Assembly (NCBI GenBank): GCA_032622095.1
Contig: CP136061.1
Coordinates: 43,097,797-43,161,796, forward strand
Direction: 5' to 3'
Source: Siphonodentalium dalli
Taxonomy: Eukaryota > Mollusca > Scaphopoda > Gadilida > Siphonodentaliidae
Length of the DNA: 64,000 nt
The notes beneath the pieces were generated by a model. That model was not told the origin of the DNA. It saw nothing but the letters and a program-made list of their open reading frames with translations, and did not search any database. Below are positions 24,185-35,968 of this stretch, piece after piece (position 1 is the first letter of the stretch; the number at the start of each line of letters is the position of its first letter). The position numbers were made by a program, and so were the translations under genes.

Positions 24185-25902
24185 TTACATTGCATCCACT
24201 CGCAAATTGAATCCGTTTGCAGAGTCGCTCTTTGTAGCAGAACTGGCTATATTCAGATTTATCTGCTTGTCAGTGGGATATACACCGGTAGCTGGTATGG
24301 GTTCATGTGTAACTGTATCCGTATCGTTACCATCGCTTCCGTATATATTCAATGCTTGACTAACAGTTTCGGATATATTTCTTTTCTTTTTGTCATTTAC
24401 ATGTCTTGAGTAGTGTTTGAGACTGCTTTCACTCTTATGCCCAGACACACACATTATATGCCTGCTATCGACACCAGCTTGATCCAAAATTGTTATACTT
24501 GTAGAACGCACCGAATGGTTTGTGTATATTTGTGATAATCTCGCCATTTTGGAGATGCTAGCCATCATACCACCGAGAGTGTTCTTCCCAATGGGCGAAC
24601 AACAGTACCACTTGGAATCATCCGTAAAGGAATCTCTAGGTTTTTGCCACAGACATTCTATTTCGGAGTTCAGTCTTGAAATATATTTCTCGAAGGAAAG
24701 CACTGGACAGTTCTTGTTACCTGAAAGGGAATATACATTGAATTTAATTATTTTGGCATTGGTAAATTTGCAAGAAGGGTTTGAACCTTGTGGCTGTTGA
24801 GGGAGGGAAATATAAGTATATGTACATGAATAGGAAATGTAACATGAACAAATGCATGGGCCTTCTCTGTGATTTATTTCGGCATACTCTGTACTGTACT
24901 ACCGGTGGCATACTCTGAAAGAAAGTGGACTATATATGTTAGTTTCTTCGATAGCTAGCAGGTGCAGCCTATGACGTCACGCTCCGGGGACTGCAATTGA
25001 CAAGACATGTAAGTTTCATTGGATTTCTTCGATCGATATAGTATACGGCTAACATGCGTCGAGAAATAGCCAAAACAAAAACATTTCGCACTGCTGGCAG
25101 ATACTCGGTACAATTCCGTTCCATTGCATTTGGAAACGGCGTGTCTATTATAATAATGCAATGGTCGTGTTCTGGTTGTTTAATATACAGCGTAAATGTA
25201 TTATATATAATCACTGAACTCACCTCTTTGTTCATACATCCTGCCTTCCGTTGCCTTGTCATCAGAAATATCTCCTCTGTGATTTTTGTCAAGTTCATCA
25301 ACATGTTGGTATACATATCTGCGTCCCGTATCATCCGCTGCTATCCGAAACGCCGACTTCGTCATTTCGCGAAGATTTTCTCGTCCTCTGCGGCATAGAA
25401 ATATCATCAATTCAAACCAAACCTTTTTCTGAAGTCCCGTGGGTGTCTCGATGTTAAACACCGGAGTTTCGCCATTGTACAATTTGCGGAGGTCTCCTTC
25501 AGAGATCGGCGGATGGTGGTCCGTGGTGCCGAGTCCCTTCCGTTTGAGGTATTTCACTACAGCTTGGTAAACACTGTTACTGGTGTTGAATTCAGGGTCT
25601 GCAATTATGTCTATATCCTTATGGTCCGTTAAAAAACGTTTTAGTCCAAACCGGAGTGCCAGAATTGCAGATTTCTTAAAATAATTCCCATCTTGTTTCC
25701 TGACGCCGGCATAAAAGTCCCTGAGAGAAACATTCAGCTCTCTCACATCAAAGTTTTCAAAATCTGCACTTTTACCACATTCCATGAGGAATTGTCGGAA
25801 ACATTTCACAGCTCCACCTGTCGCTCTCTTGGTAATGATAGAATCCTTGGCATCTAAAAGCTCCTTAATATAATCTTCAGTTGGATTCACAAAGCGAGTC
25901 AT
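24185..25902 (-). CDS. Crypton-type tyrosine recombinase (KIAA1958-like, DUF3504), two exons, about 404 aa
   Basis: This encodes a site-specific DNA recombinase of the tyrosine-recombinase (Crypton) class, expected to cut and rejoin DNA through a covalent phosphotyrosine intermediate. Exon 1 is 25902-25224 (226 codons plus one base). Exon 2 is 24720-24185. Joining them across GTGAGT...TTTCAG keeps one frame, giving YEQR-G-NKNCPV at the junction, which is the usual sequence at this point in the family. The N-terminal half (residues 1-130) resembles the helical core-binding domain. The catalytic part shows RRGREN (171-176), HSVR (His295, Arg298), SGHKSESS with His321, and Tyr330. A basic tail (DKKKRN) follows the tyrosine. 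No stop or frameshift was seen. The ATG at 25902 is the first in the open frame. Whether it is a mobile Crypton or a domesticated host gene cannot be decided here. Family recognition is from memory of conserved motifs, not a search. Confidence 0.87.
24721..25223 (-). other. Intron of the Crypton recombinase gene
   Basis: The minus strand reads AAAGAG|GTGAGT at the donor (25224/25223) and TTTCAG|GTAACA at the acceptor (24721/24720). The intron is 503 bp and interrupts a Gly codon after its first base. Reading straight through would add seven residues and then hit a stop, whereas splicing restores the family motif, so the intron is well supported although no transcript is available. It lies between the Arg motif and the His-x-x-Arg motif of the catalytic domain. 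Confidence 0.85.
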
Positions 25903-27416
25903 TTTTTTCGAATCAGTTGTCGTCGTCTGCTTTTCGCGAAGAGAAATAATGTCGATCGGTGTAAGGGACGTAACTCAAAACAACAAAGAATGGTTAACAT
26001 TCGGAATACGTTGGGCCAACGCTAATTTTCCAACACCACGGGATGCGTTTTTTGTGTTTTCGTGTGTCTTATAAGCACTGTGAATTATGCGTTCGGTAAG
26101 ATTCGGTCATTTCCGGGATCTCTCTGGAGCGGTCAATAACTGAATCAATATTACCCTCGAGGGTAATAAGCAAGTGACAGGGCTGCACTTGGAATTGTCG
26201 TATATCAGGTGGTGTCATTCCTACCAATCAGGGAACGGCAATTAGAGGAGGAGAAGACGGAAGTATAACAATATAGATGATGACTGATCGGCACATGTAT
26301 TAAGTACTTCGATCTGAGATATTTTGCACCAACATCATAAGGATCTCCTGGGCATTATCTCTAGTTGGGAGCGAATGATAGCTTCCGAAATTTGTTAAAG
26401 AATATGGTCGCCAGTGGCCAACTTGGATTTTACTCTTTTCATGACTAAATTCATTGGCACACCCAACAAGCCACATCCCTCATCATTCATTAACTACAAC
26501 ACACATAATTATTCTCCTCATAGTCATACTTGAAACCATTTTAATTCAGCCCTTTCTATACTAAATATTCACTAGCTACTAGTAGTAGTTTCCTCATATT
26601 ATGTTTCAACAAAATTTCAACAATTTGGAGTTTTTAAAATTACAAAGAAGTAGATGAGTTGGGTGCCAAATGGTACATGCTTACCTCCCCAGTCAAGAAT
26701 CAAATTATATGGCATGAATTTGTGTCAAGATGGCAAACACATACCCTCATTCAATCAGGTTTGAGTATTTTCAATTTATAGTGAGAAATAGTAGGAAGTG
26801 AAAATGAAAAAATAGATAGTTTCTATGGTGTTGAATTGAAGGGGGAATTTGAAGAGTGCGAAATGTTTGAATGTTTGACCTTTGTTATTTCCAGGAGAAA
26901 GGACACATGTGCTATATCCCTAGTTGTTCCAAACTTGAAGCTGCATGCATTTTAAAGAATGTGATCAAAGGATTGTAGACTTGTTTTTGAGTTTTCATAC
27001 AGTAAGTATACATTTATACTTTACCATTGGGACAGGCACACCACCGGTAGCTTTACCTCTTTTTATACTAAATACTCATTGATGAATAGTTCCCTTAGAA
27101 AATATACAGATAATAAGGTCAATAAACAACATCTGGTTTGTTGGAACTTATTATCTGAACATTTCCTTCTATTAAATAACTATTTTGGCACTGATATTAT
27201 CTGTTATTATGTGATGATTATTCATGAACACCCCTCCAGATTAATAACAAGGAATTCCAATGTATACTTTCATAACTGATTAGGGAAAAGACATTAGTAT
27301 AGAAAGGGTTAATGCTCTGCAAATAATACTGAGTAACAACTAACAACTGACTTTCATGTCAAATCCCAAAATCATCAACAAATTCTTGGTCTACTAGCAA
27401 TGGATCAAGTATATGC
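25903..27416. other. Upstream side of the recombinase gene
   Basis: No second gene seen. ATTACCCTCGAGGGTAAT at 26151-26168 is an 18-bp perfect palindrome about 250 bp upstream of the ATG. No TATA-type promoter could be assigned. Confidence 0.35.
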
Positions 27417-27525
27417 CTGAGAGCTTTCCGATGAATGGCAACAAGCCATATTTCCGACTAAATCCTGAACAGTTACCCATGATTCTGCTGTGTTTAAGGA
27501 GTCGATTAATTAGAGCATTACTGTA
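27417..27525. mobile_element. Foldback MITE family F, half copy
   Basis: Only the right arm is present, from GAGAGCTTTCCGATGAATGG to GAGCATTACTGTA. A short open frame across it is an artefact of the repeat. Confidence 0.85.
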
Positions 27526-28395
27526 CCACTGTAGCTCCCGTCATGAAAGGTTTAAGTTCCCTTATATTCAGAGTGTGTGTGTTCACATTGTACTGTCAGA
27601 ATAGCTATTGAATTTATGTCGACAACAGATATCTGTGTAGCTATCACTTTGTCCGAATAATGATGTTCAACAATATAATTAGTAACTACAAAACATAATT
27701 ATTGATGTATTATTCTACCCATATTATAAGTTACAGATGCTTAGTGGTCGGATATGTTGTCATGTTTTTGATTCAATGTTTATTATTTTATGCCCTGGAA
27801 ACTATATACAACTTATTCTCGAAGAATATATCGTCATTAAAATTGAAAAACATTTTTGGATATATAGGCAATGATCCAGGTTTCATGTTTGGGCACCATT
27901 TAGGTACTGTCCCGATGGCCACAGTCCTATGGCCAGAAATGGTGATGGCTTGTGCTTGGGGGAGGGGGGGTGAATCTGTGTATGTTCAAAAGCCTTAAAA
28001 GTATATTGTGCTATTATGTTGGTAGATTGTCATATTTTAGATAGCAAATTCTTAACCCAAAACCCAATGCACATATGACCAAAGTTATTCCCTCCAGCCA
28101 ACATTTAGCCATAATTTCTTGCAGCGTCATTTTGACACACAAAGAAATAACACCATTTGATTTGCAATGTCATTGATGCGCATTGTAAGTCATTGCGTAA
28201 TTATGATAAGTGATACTCTCAATTAACAAGACCCAAACAATTCTGTCACAGATTTAAAGTATCTTTTATTATTCTTTTCAGTATGTCATATTATTATACT
28301 CAAGTTGTATCATCAAATTGTTCATTTTCCCAAAATTTGATTTATTATCAATGGCTTTCAATATATCAATTAACAATGATACTTACAAAAAATAA
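27526..28395. other. Intergenic, no gene seen
   Basis: AT-rich; a 98-codon chance frame has no recognisable domain. Confidence 0.4.
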
Positions 28396-28822
28396 AATGC
28401 ATACAGTTTCGTTCATATATACCATGACCATCGCGTAAACAGCATGTTATCACAAAGACTACTATATTTTAACTAAGCAAGAGCCTGATTGTGTTACATA
28501 AAACAGCACAATGCTACTGGCTAGTCACACACAAATGGCATAAACGCTCTTTATTAGTTCCATATCAGGAATTCACCAACAAAGAACGCTCTTTATGTTT
28601 ACCATCATAATATAAACAAACACAAGAAAAGTTACTTTTTATGCTTTTGTTTACATAACAATGGTCAAACATATGACAATAACATACTGTTTATGCGATA
28701 TTTCTTATTTGTATACGGACAAAGTCTATCTACATTTTGATGTTCTTTCTGTTTGTAGCGGTTTTTGATGGGTGGAAATATTTTCACAGGATACCCACCG
28801 CCAAGGCCAACCGTACCTTTAA
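28396..28822 (-). mobile_element. MITE family A, truncated copy 4
   Basis: Reverse-complement copy ending in CCGTACCTTTAA. It begins at ATGCATACAGTTTCG and therefore lacks about the same 70-80 bp terminal segment that is missing from the 9.5 kb copy. Confidence 0.88.
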
Positions 28823-29697
28823 GTTGGTAATATTAAGGAGTATATATATAGACTCAAATTTCCGATAAATAATGTCTCTAAATTTCATTTTTATTTGATT
28901 AATTTATTTAATTTAATTCACGCTGATGTAAATTGGTTCACACTGGCAGGGCAGAACATAAAATAATTGCTAATGGCAATGTTTAATGAGTTATTTACTA
29001 TGTTTTATGTCAAAAGTTCTTGATCATTTCACATATGTGTGTGGCACATTACTGCTATTATATTAGTATGTGAATGCTCAAACAATTGTGCTTTAAAACC
29101 AAACAGATATCAATATAATTATTGATTAATAATTATTCAATTGTTAAAATCTAGCTCCTTTGTTCTACCTCGACTTTGGGCATATTTATCCACTATTTGC
29201 AAATATCTTCTCGTGGCTAAGAGATATCTCCTCGTGATTAAGACACGACAAGATGCAATTTAAAAAAAAAAAAAGATCAGTAAATTCATCGATTCATATC
29301 CCACGTCAGTGACTTGTAATAACCCATACTGCCCAGATTGCACATGTTAACGATGGCACTATAACTCTTAAATTCTGAATGCAAACACAGTTCGTTTTAG
29401 ATTTGTTGATCCCGATTTGCTACTTAGTATATGCGTGACACTTCAAACCCGTATGCACCGTGCAGTGACTCCACCCCCTTCCATCACATTCAACAATATA
29501 CTGTTTTAGCGTTCTATTTGGATCTCATCTAACTGGCCTGGCGGGTTTCTTAAAAAATGAGGGTAACCTTGGTTTACATAAATCTCTATTTAAGAAACCC
29601 GCGGGACCACATGCCACACTCCCTCGGGTCCGTCAAATTAAGAAGAACATACACATACCGTATGTCTGCTATATAATAAGTATCACATTTAATCGTT

Positions 29698-29870
29698 GAC
29701 ATAACCGGAGTTGACACAATACATATTATGATGGGGTCAGCAGGAAGACGGCCACGGACGAGGTTATACCAACACCAGACTGAGTGCACCCCATTTGGGA
29801 GTCAGCATGATGTGGATCGTCATATACCGGTATCCATATCTTGCTGACCCTCAACTGGGCAAGTAACTGA
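29698..29870 (+). repeat. Dispersed repeat H, uninterrupted copy (empty site)
   Basis: It contains ACCGGAGTTGACACAATACA, TATTA at 29724-29728, TGATGGGGTCAGCAGGAAGA, TGCACCCCATTTGGGAGTCA and GTGGATCGTCATATA. The second copy (31990-32016 joined to 34950-35080) is split at exactly this TATTA. Confidence 0.88.
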
Positions 29871-29911
29871 TCTTATGCACTAGATGATTCAATCCTATTT
29901 ATGATTATTTT

Positions 29912-30338
29912 TCTATATCCTGTATTCTTGTATTTTGAAGACCTCTGTCTGTCTGTATGTATGTCATTTATACAAATCTACGATTCTCGACCGATCGGGA
30001 CGAAACTTGGTACGTGTGTGTATTTTGACCAGGCGGTCGTCGTTGTCGTATTGGCGAGCCCGTGCGGCGCCCGCTTCGCGCATGCGCAGACGAGATCTCG
30101 GAAACGGGTGGGGCTATCGACTTGAAATTTGCTATGTGAATGTATCTTGCCCCGGATACGAATTTTATCGGGTCGCCGAGCCTGTGCGACGCCAGCTTCG
30201 CGCAAGGGCAGACCAGATCTCGGAAACGGGTGGAGCTATCGACTTGAAATTTGGTTACCAGATCTCGTAAACGGGTGGAGCTATCGACTTGAAATTTGGT
30301 TTTTGAATAGCCTGGGCAACGTCGGGCTCATCGGCTAG
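29912..30338 (+). mobile_element. Helitron-like element 1 (3' end CTAG at 30335-30338)
   Basis: The 3' end reads CTGGGCAACGTCGGGCTCAT then CGGCTAG followed by T. This is a degenerate form of the short GC-rich hairpin about a dozen bases before CTRR that marks Helitron ends. The interior holds diverged repeats of GAAACTTGGTA and TCTCGGAAACGGGTGG followed by GCTATCGACTTGAAATTTG. The 5' end (TCTATATCC at 29912) is a guess. There is no Rep or helicase coding, so it is non-autonomous. Confidence 0.6.
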
Positions 30339-30961
30339 TCTATTATATATTTTGGGAAATCTGTCTGTCTGTCTGTGTGTTCGCGATGGACTCGAAAACG
30401 ACCGAACCGATTTCGATGAAACTTGGTATGTGGGGGTACATTCGGCCGGGGAGTGGCATGAGCCTATTAATTTGTCCGTGCGAAATGACCTTGACCTTGA
30501 AATCGGGTCATTTCAAGGTCAATCGCCCGAGTATCACGGGATTTCGATGAAAATTAGTGTCTGGGGATACTTTAGTATGGGGAGTGTCGTAAGCCTATTC
30601 GTTTGCCCGTGCGACATGACCTTGAAATCGGGTCAATTCAAGGTCAAATCGCGAATATTGATGGGATTTCGACGAAATTTTATACATAGGGTTACTTTTG
30701 TCCACTGTGTTTTGGACGGGTCAAATTGTGACCCTGACCTTGAGCTTCAAAATGATCAATTCAATGTCAAATCGGGTAAAACCGGATGGATTTCGACGGG
30801 TACTTTTGTGGGGTACTTTTGTCCGGCCAGTGTTTTGGACGGGTCAAATCGTGACCCCCACCTGACCTTGACCTTCAAAATGGACAATTCAAGGTCAAAT
30901 CGCGCAATTCGCCAAAAAGCAGAGGGGAAACAGCCCGGACGAAGTCGGGTCCACCTGCTAG
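30339..30961 (+). mobile_element. Helitron-like element 2 (3' end CTAG at 30958-30961)
   Basis: It starts TCTATTATATATTTTGGG immediately after the CTAG of the preceding element, and ends CCCGGACGAAGTCGGG (hairpin), TCCACCTG, CTAG, then T. These are the expected Helitron features: TC start, hairpin near the 3' end, CTRR terminus. The interior is four or five diverged repeats containing TGACCTTGA and GGATTTCGA. A 243-codon frame through it follows the repeats and is not a gene. Confidence 0.7.
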
Positions 30962-31989
30962 TGTTATATATAGCTACAATGGCACTGTTTATTGTTACAT
31001 CCAATATGCTTTTTTCGCATTTAATTAGATCTTTCAGCGTTTTCCCAAATAAAATTAATGTACAAAAGCATGACAAATTCTGAATATTACGGTTCGGTTA
31101 TACTTAATTTTGGGAACCCAGGCTCCGGGCACCCAAACTTATTATAACGGGTCGGCATAAGGCCTAGAACCGTGTGTGATACCGGGAGGTATATCATGAA
31201 TCCGCTTAACAGAGGGTATACTCTTCAATCCATCACTGGAAATTTCCATCTTTCCTCCATCATTCCATGAACTTCTGTGAGAATTATATCTCATGTCCAA
31301 GCTGAGCTACATTAGGCCAAAAAAGAGATACTATGTTTCCGTACATCGACCGAACCAAAAAATTACCTGCCGACCCTAAACTTTTTATTGATATTTTGAG
31401 AAAAAGTCAAAATTTAATGCTCATAAATATTGATGATCTTTAGTGTGCAAAACACATGTTTTCTAACATATCCCTGTGAAAAGTGACCACGAAGTGACAG
31501 CTGTCTCAAAAGCCCCAGGTGTGTGTTGGGTTGTGGATTAATGGGCATACATTTTGCAATTTTAATTTCCTGAGAGTTGATCTCCTGCCTGCTTTATGTC
31601 TTGTTTTGGGACTTCTGGAACACTATCAACAGACATGGTGGGTGTGTATCTGTATATATACATGTATATAGGTTATCACCACATATGTTAGGGGTATAGC
31701 TACTGTTTTAACAAACCAGGCATGCTCGGTGGGCGTACTGGCTACCCCCAGAAAAAGGGATGTAGTTGTCACAATACAAGTACGGTATAATGGCGGTATT
31801 ATTGGTGAAATTCTTATAAAAAGTTAGTGACTTGAATTTTGTACCAAGTTTATAGCAAAATTTATTTTTAAAAATGTGGTATGTGAATAATAAAAAACTT
31901 ACTTAAGCATGAAGTAAGTTTAATCTTAATGTATATTTCCACTGTTAATCAAGTAATACTTTCCCCACAGCATGGGTTAGCATTTTATG
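30962..31989. other. Intergenic, no gene seen
   Basis: No frame over 60 codons outside the Helitron-like element. No repeat partner found in the window. Confidence 0.4.
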
Positions 31990-32689
31990 TAACCGGAGTT
32001 GACAAAATACATATTAGCGAGTTTGCGATTTCAAACGGGTACGGGTACCGGTACGGGTACTGGTAGCTACCCGTACCGGTACACGTTTTGAAATCGCAAA
32101 CTGTTTTACGGGTAGAATTAAGCATATCGACGGGTAGTGTATGGTGAGCCAATTGCAGCACAATATATATGATGTAGAGAAATTGTTATCCGCTTCGCCT
32201 TCTTGGCCGACGTTATACTTGTTGTTATGGTTATATGATGGACATCTGCGTGGATAATGGATTGCATTAACCAGGGACGAGGCGAAAGTGGAAGGGGTTG
32301 GCGTCTTTCTTTGACTCATTTTGGTAACATTTTCAATAATTAGCTTTCATAAGTAATTTCCCAGACCGTTCGAGTGTCGTCTAGAACAGATGGAATTTTC
32401 TGACTGAGAAAATATGTTATGATAGCACAAATATACAATTACGCTAATTTAATAATCCAACCATTATTCGGTGTAAAATGTGTTGGTTTAGACCCAGGGT
32501 CCAAGAATGTCCTACATGCATGCACTTTTAGTCAGATATAAGACCGAAATTGCCCCTTATATTAGTTGGGGAATATTTAGTCATATAACTGGTAATGGGT
32601 TGGAATCTTTCGAAGGGTCGGGCAAGGGAATATTCATCCCAATAACTTGGATATTTGTCTGGGTCTAAACCCGGATGTAGGTAGAACAA

Positions 32690-33395
32690 GAGCTACACTG
32701 GGCGTGCAAAATACCCCCTCTCTTGGGTCGGCGGAAACTGGTAAAAAAGGGGCATAACTCTGGTTAAAATTGGCGGACGGAACTCAAATTTGAACTTGAC
32801 CTGTGTTTTGGTGGGAGAAAGTAATATACCAAATTATCATTGAATCCGATAAGCTCTAGTAAAGTTATCATCCGGAAAACAAATTTCAGGGATTTTCTAA
32901 GTCAAATTACGTCAATTAAGGGGCATAACTCCGGTGAAAATTGGTGGACGGAACCCAAATTCGAACTTGAGCTGTCTTTTCTCCTAATAACCCACATACC
33001 AAATTTGATTGAAATCGGTTCACTCTAACTAACTCTGCCAGAACCCAAGTTCGAACTTGACCTGTGTTTTGGTGGGAGAAAGTAATATACCAAATTTGGA
33101 TTCATTCCGATAAACTATACTAAAGATATCATCCGGACAACAAATTTCAAGGATTTTCTAAGTAAAAAAACGTCAAATAAGGGGCATAACTCCGGTGAAA
33201 ATTGGCGGGCGGAACCCAAATTCGAACTTGAACTTACTTTTCGGCTAATAAACCCACATACCAAATTTTATTGAATTTGGTTCACTCTAACTAAAGTTAT
33301 CATCCGGAAACCAGGTTAACGGACGGACGCCCGGACGGACAGACCAATACTATAATGCGGCCGTTTTTTTTCAAACGGGCGTATAAAAATCAAAC
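32690..33395 (+). repeat. Diverged internal tandem repeat (GGGGCATAACTCCGGTGAAA units)
   Basis: GGGGCATAACT(C)CGGTGAAAATT recurs at about 32750, 32920 and 33181, each followed by GGACGGAACCCAAATTCGAA-like sequence, and CATACCAAATTTNATTGAAT recurs at spaced positions. It ends in GGACGGACGCCCGGACGGAC. It is non-coding; this type of sequence is common in dispersed repeats of marine invertebrates. Confidence 0.7.
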
Positions 33396-33429
33396 TTGTT
33401 AAATATAAAGGGTGTTTAATGGTACACTA

Positions 33430-33665
33430 TTCATTATATGGTTCGAATAAAGAGCGTTTGCTTCACGTCTATGCGAAACAAAGAAAACAGCTAAAAGTCG
33501 ATCTGATGACGGTAAGATTGTGCCGACTATGATGTGTGTATATCAGTATTTGGTGTCACTATCGGCCACTACAATATACAACAGTCTTGGGGTTCAAATG
33601 CGCCATGTCCGTTCAAAAGTCAAATATCTATATTAAAATGAGAAATCAGTCACCACCACATAAGG
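33430..33665 (+). mobile_element. Dispersed repeat with AATAAAGAGCGTT, copy 1
   Basis: Weakly but collinearly similar to 62440-62730: AATAAAGAGCGTTT (33446-33458), then GCGAAACAAAGAAAACAGCT, then GGTTCAAATGCGCCATGTCCGTT. It lies inside the 2.9 kb insertion at 32.0-34.9 kb. Confidence 0.5.
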
Positions 33666-34017
33666 TACAATAACTGAACGGTTGTATTCAATCGTGTAAC
33701 ACATTCACGGTGTACTTATGCACAAAGGGTCGATAGGGGACGTGGCGAGAGGGTGGGGTGTATCACCCCAACTTTTGTCAACAGTTGGATATTGCATATA
33801 CCTAACACACCAAAACATACGTTCAAATTATTCTGCCATTCAGTTTGATTTTCCAAAAATGTATTAGTGCGGATTTTTTTTATAGGTTTAGACCAACATT
33901 TGCAAATATTCCTACTTTTGGTAGAAAAACATTCGGGCTATATGGTCAACAGCAGGTTGGAAATATCCAACAAATGTAAAGCTTGAGGAAAGTCAATAAT
34001 TTATCAATTTTCATGTT

Positions 34018-34215
34018 CAGATTTCAAAACGTTCTCACACCAGACCGAACCATGGTCGACCCGGTATGCCTGGTCTAACCACATTCAGTGGCTCGTCAAT
34101 ACTGATAATTGATTTGTGAAAAACAAACCAGGGCGTGAATTTGCCTGGTGTTAGACCACTAGATGTTATGATTTTGCAATTTCCAGGTTCATATCTACAA
34201 AACTGTTCTCGTACT
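34018..34215 (+). repeat. Dispersed repeat shared with 17.3 kb, copy 2
   Basis: Collinear with 17300-17470 and in the same orientation. It lies inside the 2.9 kb insertion, just before the C20 run. Confidence 0.65.
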
Positions 34216-34949
34216 GCATGGTCGGCAAGGTGGACCCCCCCCCCCCCCCCCCCCATCACAGGACTTCTGCAACAAGACTACTGATCCATTTAGAACAGTC
34301 CACAATAATATTCAGGACAGTGAAGGATCAGTTGGGGGGAATCAGAGCCCAACGGCGTGCACAATTTGAATTACGCACAAACCTCTGTTTGGTGTGGTTT
34401 AAGGGGGTGTATAGTTGGGAATTTGAAGGTGGACACACCTTCTCAACGCGGAGACCCCCTATAATTACGTCCATGTGTCGAGACTGCGTATAGCACCGCC
34501 AACTCACTCTCTTAATCATAACATGTCGAGAATCCCGGGGTTAGCCCCCCCCCCAAATCACATTCCCAAAAAATAACATGTCATTACTTGAGTGAAGACA
34601 GTTGTCAGTAAACAAATCGGCGTTCCATAGTTATCTTAGTGTTAGAAGCCGCCTCGATACTTTGAACATAAAACATGGCTTAAATGACAAATGTATCAAT
34701 GAGATTTGGCAATTAAATCGTGCAATAAATAGATTAATGCATAGCTGACTGTTATTTCGTATAACTAATGTACTTTTGAGTGAGAAAACTTTAGCGAAAG
34801 ACTACCAGTCAACGGGATACATCTACCCGTTCCAAATCCCTATCGCTTTATGTGCTGCATTCAAAGTACGCAAATGACCGTGACGAATTTCACCGATCTA
34901 CCTGGATCTACCGGTACCCGTACCCGTCCGACGGGTATCGCAAACTCGC

Positions 34950-35080
34950 TATTATGATGGGGTCAGCAGGAAGACAGCCACGTACGAGGTTATGCCTACA
35001 CCAGGCTGAGTGCACCCCATTTGGGAGTCAGCATGATGTGGATCGTCATATATCCATATCTTGATGACCCTCAACTAGGC
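34950..35080 (+). repeat. Dispersed repeat H, right part of the interrupted copy
   Basis: From TATTATGATGGGGTCAGCAG to CCCTCAACTAGGCAA, collinear with 29724-29870. The left part is 31990-32016. Confidence 0.85.
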
Positions 35081-35279
35081 AACATCAGTCGAGGTATTTC
35101 TGCAGTTGGATAAAAAATATCGAAATAAAATAAAAATTCCTTACCGACCTACCTACCCTAATTTTTTCGCTGGCCTTAACACTTGTATTAATCTATATCA
35201 TCTATTTTGGCCCGTTATTTGCAGGTACAGTGCAGGAACATGTTTGGAACTACATTGGAACTACAGAGAATAATTAATA

Positions 35280-35815
35280 ATATGATCCCGATCTGAGCTT
35301 CAGGTAGTGTAGTTCGATGTTCGTACTAAGAATTAAAAGTTCAGCATCATACCCACAGGTTGCATCTATGTACATGTACCTGTGTATGTACAGCAGGAAA
35401 TTCTCTAACGTGGTGACCAGGATGAAATTCATACAATGTTCCGCTTCCAGTAAGAAACCGCATCTTTTATTGATCGGAGAGTCGCGCAGCATATCCCATG
35501 TTTACGCCTGGAGCCATCAAAATAACGGAAACATGTTTGGAACTACAGAGAAGAAATTCAGCGCAAACGCCTAATATGATCCTGAGCTTGAGTTTGATGT
35601 TCGTACTAAGAATAAAATGTTCAGCATCGTACCCACAGGTTGCATCTACTAGTATGTACCTGTGTATATACTGAAGGAAATTTTCTAATGTGCTGACCAG
35701 GATGAAAATCATACAATGTTCTGCTTCCAGTAAGAAACCGCATCTTTGATTGGTCAGACAGTCGTGCAACATATCCCATATTTACGTCTGGAGCCATTAG
35801 CATAACGGAAACCAA
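35280..35815 (+). repeat. Two-copy tandem repeat, about 295-bp unit
   Basis: GATGTTCGTACTAAGAAT, CCCACAGGTTGCATCTA, CAGGATGAAATTCATACAAT, CTTCCAGTAAGAAACCGCAT and GGAGCCAT occur in order in 35310-35515 and again in 35597-35800. Short reading frames across the two copies are similar because of the repeat. No conserved protein was recognised. Confidence 0.85.
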
Positions 35816-35968
35816 GACCGCTTCATCATCTCTCGATGGCCGTTTCATGTCATATGTTGGAGAGAGGTTTAGGAGATTTTGACATTTTCTGCTGATCATT
35901 ATGCGGAATAAGTGCCAAATTAATGTGAATGACCAGGACTGTTGGCAGAACAAATACATGTACGCCAT

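Larger units (their letters stand above)
32017..34949. mobile_element. 2,933-bp insertion with TATTA target duplication and GCGAGTTTGCGAT inverted ends
   Basis: The left end is GCGAGTTTGCGATTTCAAAC; the right end is GACGGGTATCGCAAACTCGC. It is flanked by TATTA at 32012-32016 and 34950-34954. Flanks rejoin to match the uninterrupted repeat at 29698-29870. Just inside the left end a palindrome (32017-32102) pairs GTTTGCGATTTCAAA with TTTGAAATCGCAAAC around GGTACGGGTACCGGTACG-type sequence. The interior has no transposase; it holds the repeat at 32690-33395 and 33430-33665. A run of 20 C is at 34235-34254. It is probably a non-autonomous DNA transposon, possibly composite. Confidence 0.82.

Noticed and set aside
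27413-27604. Recurring peptide FPMNGNKPYFRLNPE in several places
   Set aside because: It is the translation of foldback family F arms (also at 57.6 and 61.5 kb), on either strand, without any larger protein.
30352-31083. 243-codon open frame
   Set aside because: It tracks the repeats of a Helitron-like element and crosses its terminus. No domain; repeat units explain the long frame.
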